A DNA stretch of 46,701 nt from UBA4416 sp031539425 (lineage in GTDB: Bacteria > Bacteroidota > Bacteroidia > B-17B0 > Aurantibacillaceae). The first letter of the stretch is position 1; every line of letters starts with the position of its first letter. Both the position numbers and the translations under genes were made by a program. Positions 25,946 to 35,455 of the stretch are shown one piece after another. Where the stretch lies: positions 1 to 46,701 of the forward strand of contig JAVKLI010000071.1 in the NCBI GenBank assembly GCA_031539425.1, in the 5' to 3' direction. Below the pieces are notes generated by a model. The model was not told where the DNA came from, did not search any database, and worked only from the letters and a program-made list of their open reading frames with translations.

Positions 25946-26599
25946 ATGAAAAATATTTTTTTTACAATCATGTTATATGCTGTTCCCTTATCATTATCAG
26001 CTCAAGACAATGATCCTAAAGCAACAAAAATTTTAAATGAATTAAGCGCCGTTAATAAAACTTACGCATCAATAATTGCAGAATATCTATTTACAACAGT
26101 TTCAAAAGAAGGAAAAGAAGATAAATGGAACGGAAAATTAACTTTAAAAAAAGGTAAATACCTTTTAGAAATTCCAGGTAACATTATTTATTGTGATTCT
26201 AAAAGTATTTATACATATAATAAAGACGCTATTGAAGTTACCATAAAAAATGTAAACGAATCAAACCCCGATCAGATTTCGCCAAACAATATATTTACAC
26301 TTTACGAAAAAGGCTATAAATACAAATTACAAAAACAGGAAGTAATAAAAGGTATCACTTACGAAATCATTTCCTTAAACCCTACCATTAAACCCGATAA
26401 AAAAAAATTTCATACCATCAATTTATATATCGACAAAGTTAAAAAACGTATTGTTAAAATGGTTGTAATTATGAGAGATAACACCAAACAAGTTTACGAT
26501 ATAAAAACGTTTGACACACAAACCAAAGTGTTAGATAACGTATTTACCTTAGACCTCTCAAAGTTTAAGCCCGAACAAATTATAGACGAACGAGATTAA
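25946..26599 (+). CDS. LolA-like outer-membrane lipoprotein carrier protein
   Basis: Exported protein of 217 residues with a signal peptide (MKNIFFTIMLYAVPLSLSAQ). The mature part matches the LolA/LolB-like fold of Bacteroidota: WNGKLTLKKGKYLLEIPGNI, IIYCDSKSIYTYNKDAIEV, SPNNIFTLYEKGYKYKL, and an IDKVKKRIVKMVV strand near the end. LolA moves lipoproteins through the periplasm; whether this copy does so or is a paralogue is not shown. It is placed between the M20 peptidase (11-base gap) and aroE (7-base gap). Confidence 0.8.
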   Translation: MKNIFFTIMLYAVPLSLSAQDNDPKATKILNELSAVNKTYASIIAEYLFTTVSKEGKEDKWNGKLTLKKGKYLLEIPGNIIYCDSKSIYTYNKDAIEVTIKNVNESNPDQISPNNIFTLYEKGYKYKLQKQEVIKGITYEIISLNPTIKPDKKKFHTINLYIDKVKKRIVKMVVIMRDNTKQVYDIKTFDTQTKVLDNVFTLDLSKFKPEQIIDERD

Positions 26600-26606
26600 A
26601 AAAAAT

Positions 26607-27353
26607 ATGAAAAACTTTGGTTTAATAGGAAAATCACTTGCACACACATTTTCAAAAAATCACTTTAATACACTTTTTGCTCAAGAAAACCTTGTAGATG
26701 CTACATACACAAATTTTGAAATACAAAATCTAAATTCATTATTTGAATTAATTCATGCAAATAAATTATCAGGATTAAATGTAACTTCACCATTTAAAAC
26801 CGATATTATAAAACATATAGACGAACTAACCCAAGATGCGCAAACTATTAATGCCGTTAATTGCATTAAAATTAATTGGCAATATAACAAACCATACCTA
26901 ATTGGTTATAATACCGATGCTTTTGGTTTTTCAAAAAGCATCAAACCATTTTTATCCCCGAGCCATCAATCAGCCTTAATATTAGGAACTGGCGGTTCAT
27001 CCAAAGCTATCGAGTATGCTCTCAATCAATTTGGTATTAAAGTGTTTTATGTAAGTTCAACATCTCATGTTCAAACCGATAATACACTTCATTATACACA
27101 ATTAAACGAAACTATTTTAAAAACATGCACACTCATTATTAATTGCACACCACTTGGTTCAGGTAAATTTATCAATCAAGCCCCCGAAATCCCTTATCAA
27201 TATGTAACTTCAACTCATTTACTAATAGACTTAAATTATAATCCAGAAACCACATTATTTATGCAAAAAGGAATTACTGCTGTTACCTTAAACGGATTAA
27301 ACATGCTTCAGTTTCAAGCTCAAAAAACTTGGGAAATATGGAACAGCAATTAA
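26607..27353 (+). CDS. aroE: Shikimate dehydrogenase
   Basis: NADPH-dependent reduction of 3-dehydroshikimate in the aromatic amino acid pathway. 248 residues, on the short side but normal for Bacteroidota. FGLIGKSLAHTFSKNHFN (4-21) binds shikimate, LNVTSPFKTDI holds the catalytic Lys, NTDAFGF holds the catalytic-site Asp, and ALILGTGGSSKAIEYAL is the dinucleotide loop. It ends a closely spaced string running from mreB; an 81-base gap follows. Confidence 0.94.
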   Translation: MKNFGLIGKSLAHTFSKNHFNTLFAQENLVDATYTNFEIQNLNSLFELIHANKLSGLNVTSPFKTDIIKHIDELTQDAQTINAVNCIKINWQYNKPYLIGYNTDAFGFSKSIKPFLSPSHQSALILGTGGSSKAIEYALNQFGIKVFYVSSTSHVQTDNTLHYTQLNETILKTCTLIINCTPLGSGKFINQAPEIPYQYVTSTHLLIDLNYNPETTLFMQKGITAVTLNGLNMLQFQAQKTWEIWNSN

Positions 27354-27368
27354 CAATTAGATGCTTAT

Positions 27369-27394
27369 TTTTAAATTACCCTTATAATTTAAAA
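27369..27394. repeat. AT-rich inverted repeat between aroE and kup
   Basis: TTTTAAATTA (27369-27378) pairs perfectly with TAATTTAAAA (27385-27394) across a 6-base loop CCCTTA. With only A-T pairs it is a weak terminator at best. It might be an operator ahead of kup. Confidence 0.4.
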
Positions 27395-27434
27395 CACTAT
27401 AAAACTTTTAAATTTAATTATTAAAAAATTCACC

Positions 27435-29390
27435 ATGTCTCAATCTCACAATAACGACCATAATAAAATTACATATGCAGGTTTACTAATTACCTTAGGA
27501 ATTATTTATGGAGATATAGGAACATCGCCATTATATGTTATGTCTGAAATAGTAGGTAAAATGCCTATTAACGCCGATTTGGTTAAGGGCGGAATTTCTT
27601 GTATTTTTTGGACACTTACCTTACAAACTACTTTTAAATACGTAATCCTCACACTACGTGCAGATAATAAAGGTGAAGGTGGTATATTTTCGTTATTTAC
27701 TTTATTAAAACGTACCAAGTTTAAATGGTTAATAGTGCCTGCTATTATTGGCGGTAGCGCCCTTTTAGCAGATGGTATTATTACCCCACCTATTTCAGTA
27801 TCTGCAGCTATTGAGGGATTAAGAGTGTTTAATGAAACCATAAACACTGTACCCATTGTGATAGGAATTCTGTTTGCCTTGTTTTTTATTCAACAATTTG
27901 GCACCAAAATTATTGGCAATTGGTTTGGCCCCATTATGTTTTGTTGGTTTTTAATGCTGGCTATATTTGGTATCTCTCAGATTTTTTCAAATATCTCTAT
28001 CTTTTCAGCACTCAATCCTTACTATGCAATTAATTTATTAAAATGCCACCACGCTGGATTTTTAGTATTGGGCGCTGTATTTTTATGCACTACTGGTGCC
28101 GAAGCTTTATATTCAGACCTAGGCCATTGCGGTAAACAAAACATCAGAATTAGCTGGATATTTGTAAAAACTTGTTTGGTGTTAAATTATTTTGGACAAG
28201 GTGCTTGGCTTATTTCACACCAAGGAGAAACGTTAAGCAACATGAAAGTTTCCAACCCATTTTATGCCATATTACCCGAATCATTTTTACCAATAGGTAT
28301 CATTATTGCTACAGCTGCTGCTATTATTGCGTCGCAAGCACTCATTAGTGGATCTTTTAGTTTAATAAACGAAGCTATGCGCCTAAACTTGTGGCCTAAA
28401 GTAAAAGTCAATCACCCATCAAACTTAAAAGGTCAATTATATATTCCTTCTATCAATTGGTTATTACTTGCAGGCTGTATAGGTGTTGTATTACATTTTA
28501 AACAATCTGAAAAAATGACTGCAGCCTACGGCTTAGCTATAGTGCTTTGTATGCTCATGACAACTATTTTATTAAATTTTTACCTACATGCTAAACGGTA
28601 TCCAAAATACATCATCTACTGTATTATTACTACTTATGCTACTATTGAAATTTCTTTTTTATTAGCCAATCTTACCAAATTTTTTCATGGAGGTTATATC
28701 ACCTTGCTTATATCTTGTTTATTAATGAGTGTGATGACTGTATGGATTATTTCTAAAAAAATCCGAAAACGTTATGTTGAATTATTACCATTAATAGATT
28801 ACAAACAACAATTGATAGATTTAAGTCATGATGAAAGTATTCCCAAATACGCCACCCACTTAGTGTATATGTCTGCTGCCTACACGCCCGATCATATAGA
28901 ATCTAAAGCCATTTATTCTATATTACAAAAACGCCCAAAACGAGCCGATATTTATTGGTTTGTACATGTTAATGTAGTTGATGAACCATATAAAATGGAG
29001 TATAAAGTTACGCATATTGCAACAGATGATATTGTACATGTAGAATTTAGACTTGGATTTAGAGTAGCTCCAAAAATTAATTTAATGTTTAAAAAAGTAG
29101 TAGAAGACCTTGTAAAATCAAAAGAGGTAGACGTTACCAGTCGTTACGCATCATTAAACAAAAATAATGTAATAGGAGATTTTAAGTTTGTGGTACTTGA
29201 AAAATTTTTATCATTCGAAAATGAATTACCATTATTTGAAAAAATTATTTTGCGTGTGTATTTCTTTTTAAAACGCTTTAGCTTAAGTGAAGCCAAAGCC
29301 TACGGCTTAGATAGCAGCTCTGTTAAAATTGAAAAATTTCCATTAATTGTAACCAAGCCTAAAAATTTTAACTTAGTTAGGATTAATTAA
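27435..29390 (+). CDS. kup: Kup-family potassium uptake permease
   Basis: K+/H+ symporter in the inner membrane. 651 residues, with about twelve hydrophobic helices in the first 440 and a cytosolic C-terminal domain of some 200 residues. LITLGIIYGDIGTSPLYVMS (about 17-36) is the family signature, and ADNKGEGGIFSLFTLLKR and GSALLADGIITPPISVSAA (about 105-123) are further Kup landmarks. It has an 81-base leader with an inverted repeat but no -7 box. recQ starts 30 bases downstream. Confidence 0.95.
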   Translation: MSQSHNNDHNKITYAGLLITLGIIYGDIGTSPLYVMSEIVGKMPINADLVKGGISCIFWTLTLQTTFKYVILTLRADNKGEGGIFSLFTLLKRTKFKWLIVPAIIGGSALLADGIITPPISVSAAIEGLRVFNETINTVPIVIGILFALFFIQQFGTKIIGNWFGPIMFCWFLMLAIFGISQIFSNISIFSALNPYYAINLLKCHHAGFLVLGAVFLCTTGAEALYSDLGHCGKQNIRISWIFVKTCLVLNYFGQGAWLISHQGETLSNMKVSNPFYAILPESFLPIGIIIATAAAIIASQALISGSFSLINEAMRLNLWPKVKVNHPSNLKGQLYIPSINWLLLAGCIGVVLHFKQSEKMTAAYGLAIVLCMLMTTILLNFYLHAKRYPKYIIYCIITTYATIEISFLLANLTKFFHGGYITLLISCLLMSVMTVWIISKKIRKRYVELLPLIDYKQQLIDLSHDESIPKYATHLVYMSAAYTPDHIESKAIYSILQKRPKRADIYWFVHVNVVDEPYKMEYKVTHIATDDIVHVEFRLGFRVAPKINLMFKKVVEDLVKSKEVDVTSRYASLNKNNVIGDFKFVVLEKFLSFENELPLFEKIILRVYFFLKRFSLSEAKAYGLDSSSVKIEKFPLIVTKPKNFNLVRIN

Positions 29391-29420
29391 TTCAGCCATT
29401 TAGCATATTTATAAGTTATT

Positions 29421-31331
29421 ATGTTAAATGCTCAAAACGATAGCAACTATTACCTACAAAAGTATTGGGGGCATCATGCATTTAGGCCACTTCAAAAAGA
29501 AATCATTCAATCTGCATGTAACAATAACGATACATTAGCCCTATTACCAACAGGAGGTGGCAAATCTATTTGTTTTCAAATTCCAGCCCTAATGAAAGAA
29601 GGCTTATGTATAGTAGTATCGCCATTAATATCATTAATGAAAGACCAAGTAGCTAATTTGAATAAAAAAAATATTGCAGCAGCAGCAATTACCTCCTTAT
29701 TAAATCAAAAAGAAATTGAACAAATTATAAATGCCGCTTTTGAAAACCAAATAAAATTTTTATATGTATCCCCCGAAAGGTTATTAAACGAAGTATTTAA
29801 AGAGCAAATGGCAAATTTAAATGTTAATTATATTGTAGTAGATGAGGCTCATTGTATATCACAATGGGGGCATGATTTTAGACCAAGCTATTTAAAAATT
29901 TCCGAATTAAAAAACCTATTTCCTAAAGCGCCTATAATTGCACTTACTGCAAGTGCCACAAAAGAAGTAATTGAAGAAATAAAAGAAAAATTAGAAATAC
30001 CAAAATGCAATTTATTTCGTAAATCTTTTGAACGAAAAAACTTAAACTATATAGTACTATTTGAAGAAAACAAATACGATAGATTATTTAAAATTATTAA
30101 TACCATCAACGGTTCTGGAATTATTTATGTAAGAAATCGAAAACGTACCGAATCTATATCAAGGTGGTTAAATGAAAATAAAATGAATGCCACCCATTAC
30201 CATGCAGGAATGACAATACAGTTGCGTCAAACAGCGCAACAAAAATGGCTTAATGATGAAGTTCAACTAATGGTAGCCACCAATGCATTTGGAATGGGTA
30301 TTGATAAACCTAATGTAAGATTTGTAGTACATTTAGATTTACCAGAAAATATAGAGGCTTACTTTCAAGAAGCAGGTAGGGCCGGGCGTGATGAGCTAAA
30401 TGCCTATTCCATTGTTTTAACTACAAAAAAAGATATACTTGATGTACAATCGTTTTGTAAAACAAAAATTCCTACTCAAGCTCAAATTAATCAGGTGTAT
30501 CAAGCTATTTGCAACTACTTTCAAATAGCTGTAGATAGTGGCAATGGCTTTGTAAGTCATATAGATTTATATGAAATTTCTAAAGCCTACCAAATTAGCA
30601 CCTCTATCATATTTAACGCTATAAAATGTTTGGAGCGTGAAGGGTATTTTCAATTTTTAGAAACACATTACGAACCATCTAAAATTCAAGTTAACTTTAA
30701 TAAAGAACAACTGTATAATTTTCAACTAAAAAACCAATCGTACGACTTTTTAATTAAAACCATTTTAAGAAGTTATGGCGGAGTGTTCAATCAACCTGTT
30801 ACTATTAAAGAAAAAGATTTAGCTTATCGATGCAAAATATCGGAGTTTGAATTAATACAAAAATTATTTTTTTTACACAAACAAAAAATAATTTTATACG
30901 AAGCCCAAACGGGATTACCTAAACTTGTTTTTTTACATAACAGACAAAATATTAAAATAGAGCCTTTACAATTACATAATTATAAAAACTTAAGCGCAAC
31001 GGTTAATGCCAAGTTAGCATCAATGGTGCATTACATAGAAAGTAAACATATTTGTAGGAGTAGATTGCTATTAGCTTACTTTAATGAAACCGATTATCAA
31101 AATTGTAACGTGTGTGATGTATGTCTTAATAATAAAAAAAAATCATCAGCACATTATTTAGAGTTAAAGAATAAAATCATCAGCCTTGTTTCTCAAGATA
31201 GCTTAACAATTGATAATGTTATTCAAAGCATTTATTCTAAACCAAACACCATTGTTGAAATCATCAATCATTTAATTGATGATGAAGTGCTAATTATAAA
31301 TGAACAAAATCAATTAGAAATAAAAAAGTGA
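29421..31331 (+). CDS. recQ: RecQ-type ATP-dependent DNA helicase
   Basis: 3'-5' superfamily 2 helicase of 636 residues. FRPLQKEIIQSACNNNDTLA leads into the P-loop LLPTGGGKS (41-49). VVDEAHCISQWGHDFRPSY carries DEAH and the RecQ aromatic-rich loop. Motif VI reads QEAGRAGRDE. The RQC region contains the zinc Cys set in CRSRLLLAYFNE and CNVCDVC. There is no clear C-terminal HRDC domain; a short helical tail is present instead, as in other Bacteroidota RecQ proteins of this length. Convergent with uvrB, 9 bases between stops. Confidence 0.94.
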   Translation: MLNAQNDSNYYLQKYWGHHAFRPLQKEIIQSACNNNDTLALLPTGGGKSICFQIPALMKEGLCIVVSPLISLMKDQVANLNKKNIAAAAITSLLNQKEIEQIINAAFENQIKFLYVSPERLLNEVFKEQMANLNVNYIVVDEAHCISQWGHDFRPSYLKISELKNLFPKAPIIALTASATKEVIEEIKEKLEIPKCNLFRKSFERKNLNYIVLFEENKYDRLFKIINTINGSGIIYVRNRKRTESISRWLNENKMNATHYHAGMTIQLRQTAQQKWLNDEVQLMVATNAFGMGIDKPNVRFVVHLDLPENIEAYFQEAGRAGRDELNAYSIVLTTKKDILDVQSFCKTKIPTQAQINQVYQAICNYFQIAVDSGNGFVSHIDLYEISKAYQISTSIIFNAIKCLEREGYFQFLETHYEPSKIQVNFNKEQLYNFQLKNQSYDFLIKTILRSYGGVFNQPVTIKEKDLAYRCKISEFELIQKLFFLHKQKIILYEAQTGLPKLVFLHNRQNIKIEPLQLHNYKNLSATVNAKLASMVHYIESKHICRSRLLLAYFNETDYQNCNVCDVCLNNKKKSSAHYLELKNKIISLVSQDSLTIDNVIQSIYSKPNTIVEIINHLIDDEVLIINEQNQLEIKK

Positions 31332-31340
31332 AAAACTATT

Positions 31341-33329
31341 TTACAAGAGCTTTTCAAGCGCAAACATGTCATCACGTAATCTAGCTGCTTCTATATAATC
31401 CATAGATTTAGCGGCTCTTGTCATCTCTGTTTTTAATTTAACAATCTGTTTTTTTATATCATCCTTAGTCATATATTTTGTTACTGGCTCAGCTGCAATG
31501 TTTGATATTTCAGGTTCAATATATGGCTTAAACCCTGTAGGGTTTGGTTTTAATAACGATTTTTTACCTGCTTGCACTGGGGTAATATCATGAGTTACAT
31601 TATATTGTATTTGTTTTTCTCTGCGGCGTTCTGTTTCAGTAATAGTTGTTTGCATGCTATCTGTTATTTTATCGGCATACATAATTACCCTTCCGTTTAC
31701 GTTACGTGCAGCACGCCCTGTAGTTTGAACCAAGCTACGCACGTTTCGTAAAAACCCCTCTTTATCCGCATCTAGTATACATACCAATGAAACTTCTGGT
31801 AAATCAAGCCCTTCGCGCAATAAGTTAATACCTATTAACACATCAAACAAACCTGCTCTCAATTGTCTTAAAATTTCAACCCTTTCTAAAGTATCTATTT
31901 CACTATGTATGTAGCGACACTTAATTTTTAATTTGGTTAAATATTTCGATAACTCTTCTGACATGCGTTTGGTAAGCGTGGTTACAAGCACTCTATCATT
32001 TTTTAAAACTGTTTTGTGTATTTCTCCTATCAAATCATCTACTTGATTGGTTACTGGTCGCACTTCAATAATAGGGTCTAAAATACCTGTAGGTCTTATC
32101 AATTGCTCTACCACAACCCCTTCTGTTTTATTTAATTCATAATCGGCAGGTGTGGCTGATACGTATATCACTTGATTGATGAGGATTTCAAACTCTTCAA
32201 ATTTTAAGGGTCTATTATCAAAAGCTGAGGGTAATCTAAAGCCATATTCTACTAAATTAGATTTTCGAGAAAAATCACCTCCAAACATAGCTCTAATTTG
32301 ACCAATAGTAACATGGCTTTCGTCAACTATCATTAAGTAATCCTTAGGAAAATAATCTAACAAACAAAATGGCCTGGTGCCAGGTATACGCCCATCCATG
32401 TATCTTGAATAGTTTTCAATACCACTACAGTAGCCCAATTCGCGCATCATTTCTAAATCGTAATTTACTCGCTCTTCAATGCGTTTGGCTTCTATTAGCT
32501 TTTGTTCCAAATTTAATAAAGCTACATGCTGGGTTAAATCATTTTGAATTTCAACCATAGCCCTTTGCAAAGTATCAGGTGCTGTTACAAAAATATTTGC
32601 CGGATAAATTGTAAACTCTGTATGGGGTATAAATAATTTAGGATTGTCATCTCTAAATACTTCTATCGTTTCTATTTCATCACCAAAAAATGAAATGCGA
32701 ACACAATCATCTATATAGGATAAGTTTACATCTACTGTATCGCCTTTTACTCTAAAGGTACTGCGGTTAAAGTCATTACCTGCTCTGGTATATAGAGCAC
32801 CTACCAGTAAATTTAAAAGTTTATTGCGAGAAATTTTATCGCCTTGTTTAATTTCAATAATATTTTTTCTAAAATCGGTAGGGTTGCCAATACCATAAAT
32901 ACAAGATACAGAACTGATAATAATAACATCTCTACGACCTGATAATAAAGCTGATGTGGCGCTTAAACGGAGTTTTTCTATTTCGTCATTTATTTGTAAA
33001 TCCTTTTCTATATAGGTGCCAGTAGTTGGTAAGTAGGCTTCTGGCTGATAGTAATCATAATAACTTACAAAATATTCTACTGCATTGTTAGGAAAAAATT
33101 GTTTAAACTCGCTGTACAACTGTGCAGCCAAGGTTTTATTATGACTTAATATGAGAGTTGGTTTGGCAGATTGCTGAATAACATTAGCCATGGTAAATGT
33201 TTTACCAGAGCCGGTAACCCCCAATAATACTTGATGTTTAGCACTTTGTTTTAACCCCTCTAACAGCTTTTTGATAGCCTCTGGTTGGTCTCCAGTAGGT
33301 GTAAATTCAGAAGTTAATGTAAACGTCAA
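31341..33329 (-). CDS. uvrB: UvrABC system protein B
   Basis: Damage-verification helicase of nucleotide-excision repair. 662 residues, normal length. TPTGDQPEAIKKLLEGL is the N-terminal signature, GVTGSGKT (about 38-45) is Walker A, and YYDYYQPEAYLPTTGTYIEK is the beta-hairpin that probes the strand. DESHVTIGQIRAMFGGD is the helicase motif II region, and GLDLPEVSLVCILDADKEG lies in domain 3. The C-terminal UVR motif that binds UvrC is present (ending AARLRDDMFALEKLL). The bacilliredoxin gene lies 22 bases upstream on the same strand, so the two may be co-transcribed. Confidence 0.97.
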   Translation of the reverse strand: MTFTLTSEFTPTGDQPEAIKKLLEGLKQSAKHQVLLGVTGSGKTFTMANVIQQSAKPTLILSHNKTLAAQLYSEFKQFFPNNAVEYFVSYYDYYQPEAYLPTTGTYIEKDLQINDEIEKLRLSATSALLSGRRDVIIISSVSCIYGIGNPTDFRKNIIEIKQGDKISRNKLLNLLVGALYTRAGNDFNRSTFRVKGDTVDVNLSYIDDCVRISFFGDEIETIEVFRDDNPKLFIPHTEFTIYPANIFVTAPDTLQRAMVEIQNDLTQHVALLNLEQKLIEAKRIEERVNYDLEMMRELGYCSGIENYSRYMDGRIPGTRPFCLLDYFPKDYLMIVDESHVTIGQIRAMFGGDFSRKSNLVEYGFRLPSAFDNRPLKFEEFEILINQVIYVSATPADYELNKTEGVVVEQLIRPTGILDPIIEVRPVTNQVDDLIGEIHKTVLKNDRVLVTTLTKRMSEELSKYLTKLKIKCRYIHSEIDTLERVEILRQLRAGLFDVLIGINLLREGLDLPEVSLVCILDADKEGFLRNVRSLVQTTGRAARNVNGRVIMYADKITDSMQTTITETERRREKQIQYNVTHDITPVQAGKKSLLKPNPTGFKPYIEPEISNIAAEPVTKYMTKDDIKKQIVKLKTEMTRAAKSMDYIEAARLRDDMFALEKLL

Positions 33330-33351
33330 AATAAAATTGATTAAAAATCAA

Positions 33352-33762
33352 TTAACAAAATTCGTTATACACTGATTTTAAATGTTCCGAAATCATGGCA
33401 GCTGTACGGCCTTCAATATTATGTCTTTCTACAAAGTGAACCAATACACCATCTTTAAATAAAGCAATACAAGGCGACGACGGCGGATATGGCGCAAAAT
33501 GTGTACGCGCTTGCGCAACCGCATCTGTATCAAACCCTGCAAATACGGTAGATAATACAGTTGGTTTTTTATCATTTTCTAAACTTTGCTTAACACCTGG
33601 CCTACATGCCCCAGCAGCACAGCCACATACAGAGTTAACAACCATTAATACGGTACCTTTATTTTTCAACACCTCGTCTACGGCTGTTGGAGTTGTAATA
33701 TCTTGAAAACCTAAATCGGTTAATTCTTTTTTCATTGGGGTTACTAGCGCTTCTGGATACAT
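33352..33762 (-). CDS. BrxA/BrxB-type bacilliredoxin
   Basis: Thioredoxin-fold protein of 136 residues from the YphP/YqiW family. VNSVCGCAAGACRPG contains the family's CGC active site (Cys46-Gly-Cys48) plus Cys53. Family members reduce mixed disulfides between proteins and bacillithiol. Many Bacteroidota carry both bacillithiol genes and these proteins, but no bacillithiol synthesis genes lie in this window. uvrB follows 22 bases later. A hairpin terminator upstream (33822-33858) separates it from the T9SS cargo gene. Confidence 0.88.
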   Translation of the reverse strand: MYPEALVTPMKKELTDLGFQDITTPTAVDEVLKNKGTVLMVVNSVCGCAAGACRPGVKQSLENDKKPTVLSTVFAGFDTDAVAQARTHFAPYPPSSPCIALFKDGVLVHFVERHNIEGRTAAMISEHLKSVYNEFC

Positions 33763-33821
33763 AAGTTTAAGTTTTAAAAATTATTTTTGTAGTAAATGTA
33801 AGTAAGATATTGAAATAGCTC

Positions 33822-33858
33822 AAAAAAAAAGAGACTACTTTTAGGTAGCCTCTTTTTT
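33822..33858 (-). terminator. Rho-independent terminator after T9SS cargo gene
   Basis: On the minus strand an A-run, AGAGGCTAC, a short loop, GTAGTCTCT and a T-run form a stem with one mismatched pair, followed by at least eight T. It lies 20 bases after the stop of the T9SS cargo gene and before the bacilliredoxin gene. It is nearly symmetric and could act on either strand. Confidence 0.75.
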
Positions 33859-33878
33859 ATATTTTAAAAATTTAAAAT

Positions 33879-35234
33879 TTATTGTACAATCATTTTTTTG
33901 CTACTTGTAGCGCCATCAATATTAAGTGTATAATAATAAACACCGGCTGCTAAATGAGAACCTAATTTAATACTGTGTGCACCAATTTGGTTATCAGCAT
34001 TGGTTTTATAAACTTCTTTTCCAGTAATATCAATAATATTGATGCTTACATTTTTTGCAGGGTTTATTAAGGTGTATTTTACAGTAGTTTCACCTTTAAA
34101 CGGGTTAGGGTAATTTTGACTTAAGCTAGCGCCTGTTTTTTCAAAATCATCTAAGCCAACGCTTGAGTTAGGATAGGTTACAGAAAATCCAATATCCCAT
34201 CCAGATTCTGAATCAGGATAACCACAAAGATTTAAAATAGAATTTGTAAATTTGTTATATCTACCTAGCTGATGGTGATAAAAACAACCGCTATAAGACT
34301 TTTTATCTATAAAATTATAATTAGCAGTAGAGCTAGGGTCAGAATAAAAATAAGCTCTAAATGAATTTTGAGTTTGAGGCGATCCGCCTTGGTATTGATA
34401 CATAACTGACAGTGGTGGTACTACTGAACCTGGTTTATAAACAACAGATACCATAAAAATTTCTCCTGCCCCTACATTAATATTAGTGGGGATAACAAAG
34501 TAACCATCATTTGCAGATTTTAAAGTATCCCGAGTTGACAAAACACGCTTAATTCTTTTATAATTTGTAGCTGGTACAGGTGCGCCAGCATTATCTACAA
34601 TACTTGAAAAATGACCATGTGCAGTTGAATTTGTTAAATAAGGTATTCTGAAACTAACACTTTGAGAGGATATTGCTAAAGCAGAAAATAATGATGAGTT
34701 ATTTGGTGCACCCCAAACACAATCAATAATTAAAGTATCATTTACATTAAAATTAACTTGTTTATATACACCTCCAATATATACGGTATCTACTAAATAT
34801 AGGTCTACTTTATCTAATAAGGGCTTGCCGTTACTTCCCCAGTATTTTGAAGTTGGGTCAAAAATAGCACCAGCTGCATGTTGCCATATTGGATTATTAC
34901 CACTTGCACTTGATGTAACCACTGTCGAATCTACAAATAACACTTGTGCATAAACTGCATATTCAGTATTTATTGCTAATAGTTTAGAGTTAACAATATT
35001 TTCCGCAAAAATGCTTCTTACAATTCTACCACCATTTGCTGATGTTTTTTGCACATTATTGTTATGTATATTTAAGTTTTGTATAGCGGTTGGCACCTCT
35101 TTAATTTGGGTTAACTGCCAGTCTATTTTTTTTTCAAATTGTTCTTGAGTTAGATATTTTGGGCTTATGTTTTTTGTTTGTGCGCAAATAGTTAAACCTG
35201 TGCTTAAGATAAAGACTATGATAAGTGTTTTCAT
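33879..35234 (-). CDS. Secreted protein with T9SS type A sorting domain
   Basis: 451 residues. The signal peptide (MKTLIIVFILSTGLTICAQ) directs Sec export, and the C-terminal 80 residues are a type A sorting domain: SLSQNYPNPFKGETTVKYTL (about 371-390), NIIDITGKEVYKTNADN, and the end AGVYYYTLNIDGATSSKKMI. Such proteins cross the outer membrane through the type IX machinery and are released or attached to the surface. The 350 residues between are beta-rich with many Ser/Asn/Tyr and match no family I recognise, so the cargo function is unknown. A (TTTG)5 repeat lies just before the start codon, and a copy of the gene's 3' end lies further upstream. Confidence 0.85.
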   Translation of the reverse strand: MKTLIIVFILSTGLTICAQTKNISPKYLTQEQFEKKIDWQLTQIKEVPTAIQNLNIHNNNVQKTSANGGRIVRSIFAENIVNSKLLAINTEYAVYAQVLFVDSTVVTSSASGNNPIWQHAAGAIFDPTSKYWGSNGKPLLDKVDLYLVDTVYIGGVYKQVNFNVNDTLIIDCVWGAPNNSSLFSALAISSQSVSFRIPYLTNSTAHGHFSSIVDNAGAPVPATNYKRIKRVLSTRDTLKSANDGYFVIPTNINVGAGEIFMVSVVYKPGSVVPPLSVMYQYQGGSPQTQNSFRAYFYSDPSSTANYNFIDKKSYSGCFYHHQLGRYNKFTNSILNLCGYPDSESGWDIGFSVTYPNSSVGLDDFEKTGASLSQNYPNPFKGETTVKYTLINPAKNVSINIIDITGKEVYKTNADNQIGAHSIKLGSHLAAGVYYYTLNIDGATSSKKMIVQ

Positions 35235-35238
35235 TGTT

Positions 35239-35258
35239 TTTGTTTGTTTGTTTGTTTG
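35239..35258 (-). repeat. (TTTG)5 tetranucleotide repeat at T9SS gene start
   Basis: Five tandem TTTG units on the plus strand (CAAA on the coding strand) begin 4 bases upstream of the T9SS cargo start codon, exactly where a ribosome would bind. Unit number could vary by slippage and change spacing. Confidence 0.9.
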
Positions 35259-35267
35259 TTTTTAGTT

Positions 35268-35304
35268 AATTTATTGTACTATCATTTTTTTACTACTTGT
35301 AGCT
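35268..35304 (-). pseudogene. Remnant of a second T9SS sorting-domain gene
   Basis: These bases match 33876-33912, the 3' end of the neighbouring T9SS gene, with about two mismatches in 36. The minus strand reads TATSSKKMIVQ and a stop, identical in meaning to the C-terminus of the intact gene. An in-frame stop lies a few codons upstream, so no functional protein remains. It suggests a lost duplicate gene or a recombination scar. Confidence 0.65.
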
Positions 35305-35455
35305 GTTTTACTTCTTTAAACTCTATATCCTTTTTTAAACTTATAATTTGAATAATTATTTTCATGTTAAAGACATATAATTAAAACAAACTTATTAAAA
35401 TTATTATTAAAAAAACAAAAAAGTTAAATTTATTTTTGTTTAAATAAAAATCTTT

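Noticed and set aside
27369..27394. Intrinsic terminator after aroE
   Set aside because: The inverted repeat has only A-T pairs and lacks a following T-run, so it is listed as a repeat only.
35282..35365. 27-codon minus-strand open frame starting MKIIIQIISLKK
   Set aside because: Very short, Lys/Ile-rich as expected from AT-rich DNA, and it runs through the sorting-domain remnant in a different frame.
35431..35438. Plus-strand TATTTTTG promoter
   Set aside because: No plus-strand gene follows; the -7 motif arises by chance in AT-rich DNA, which also limits trust in the other single-box calls.
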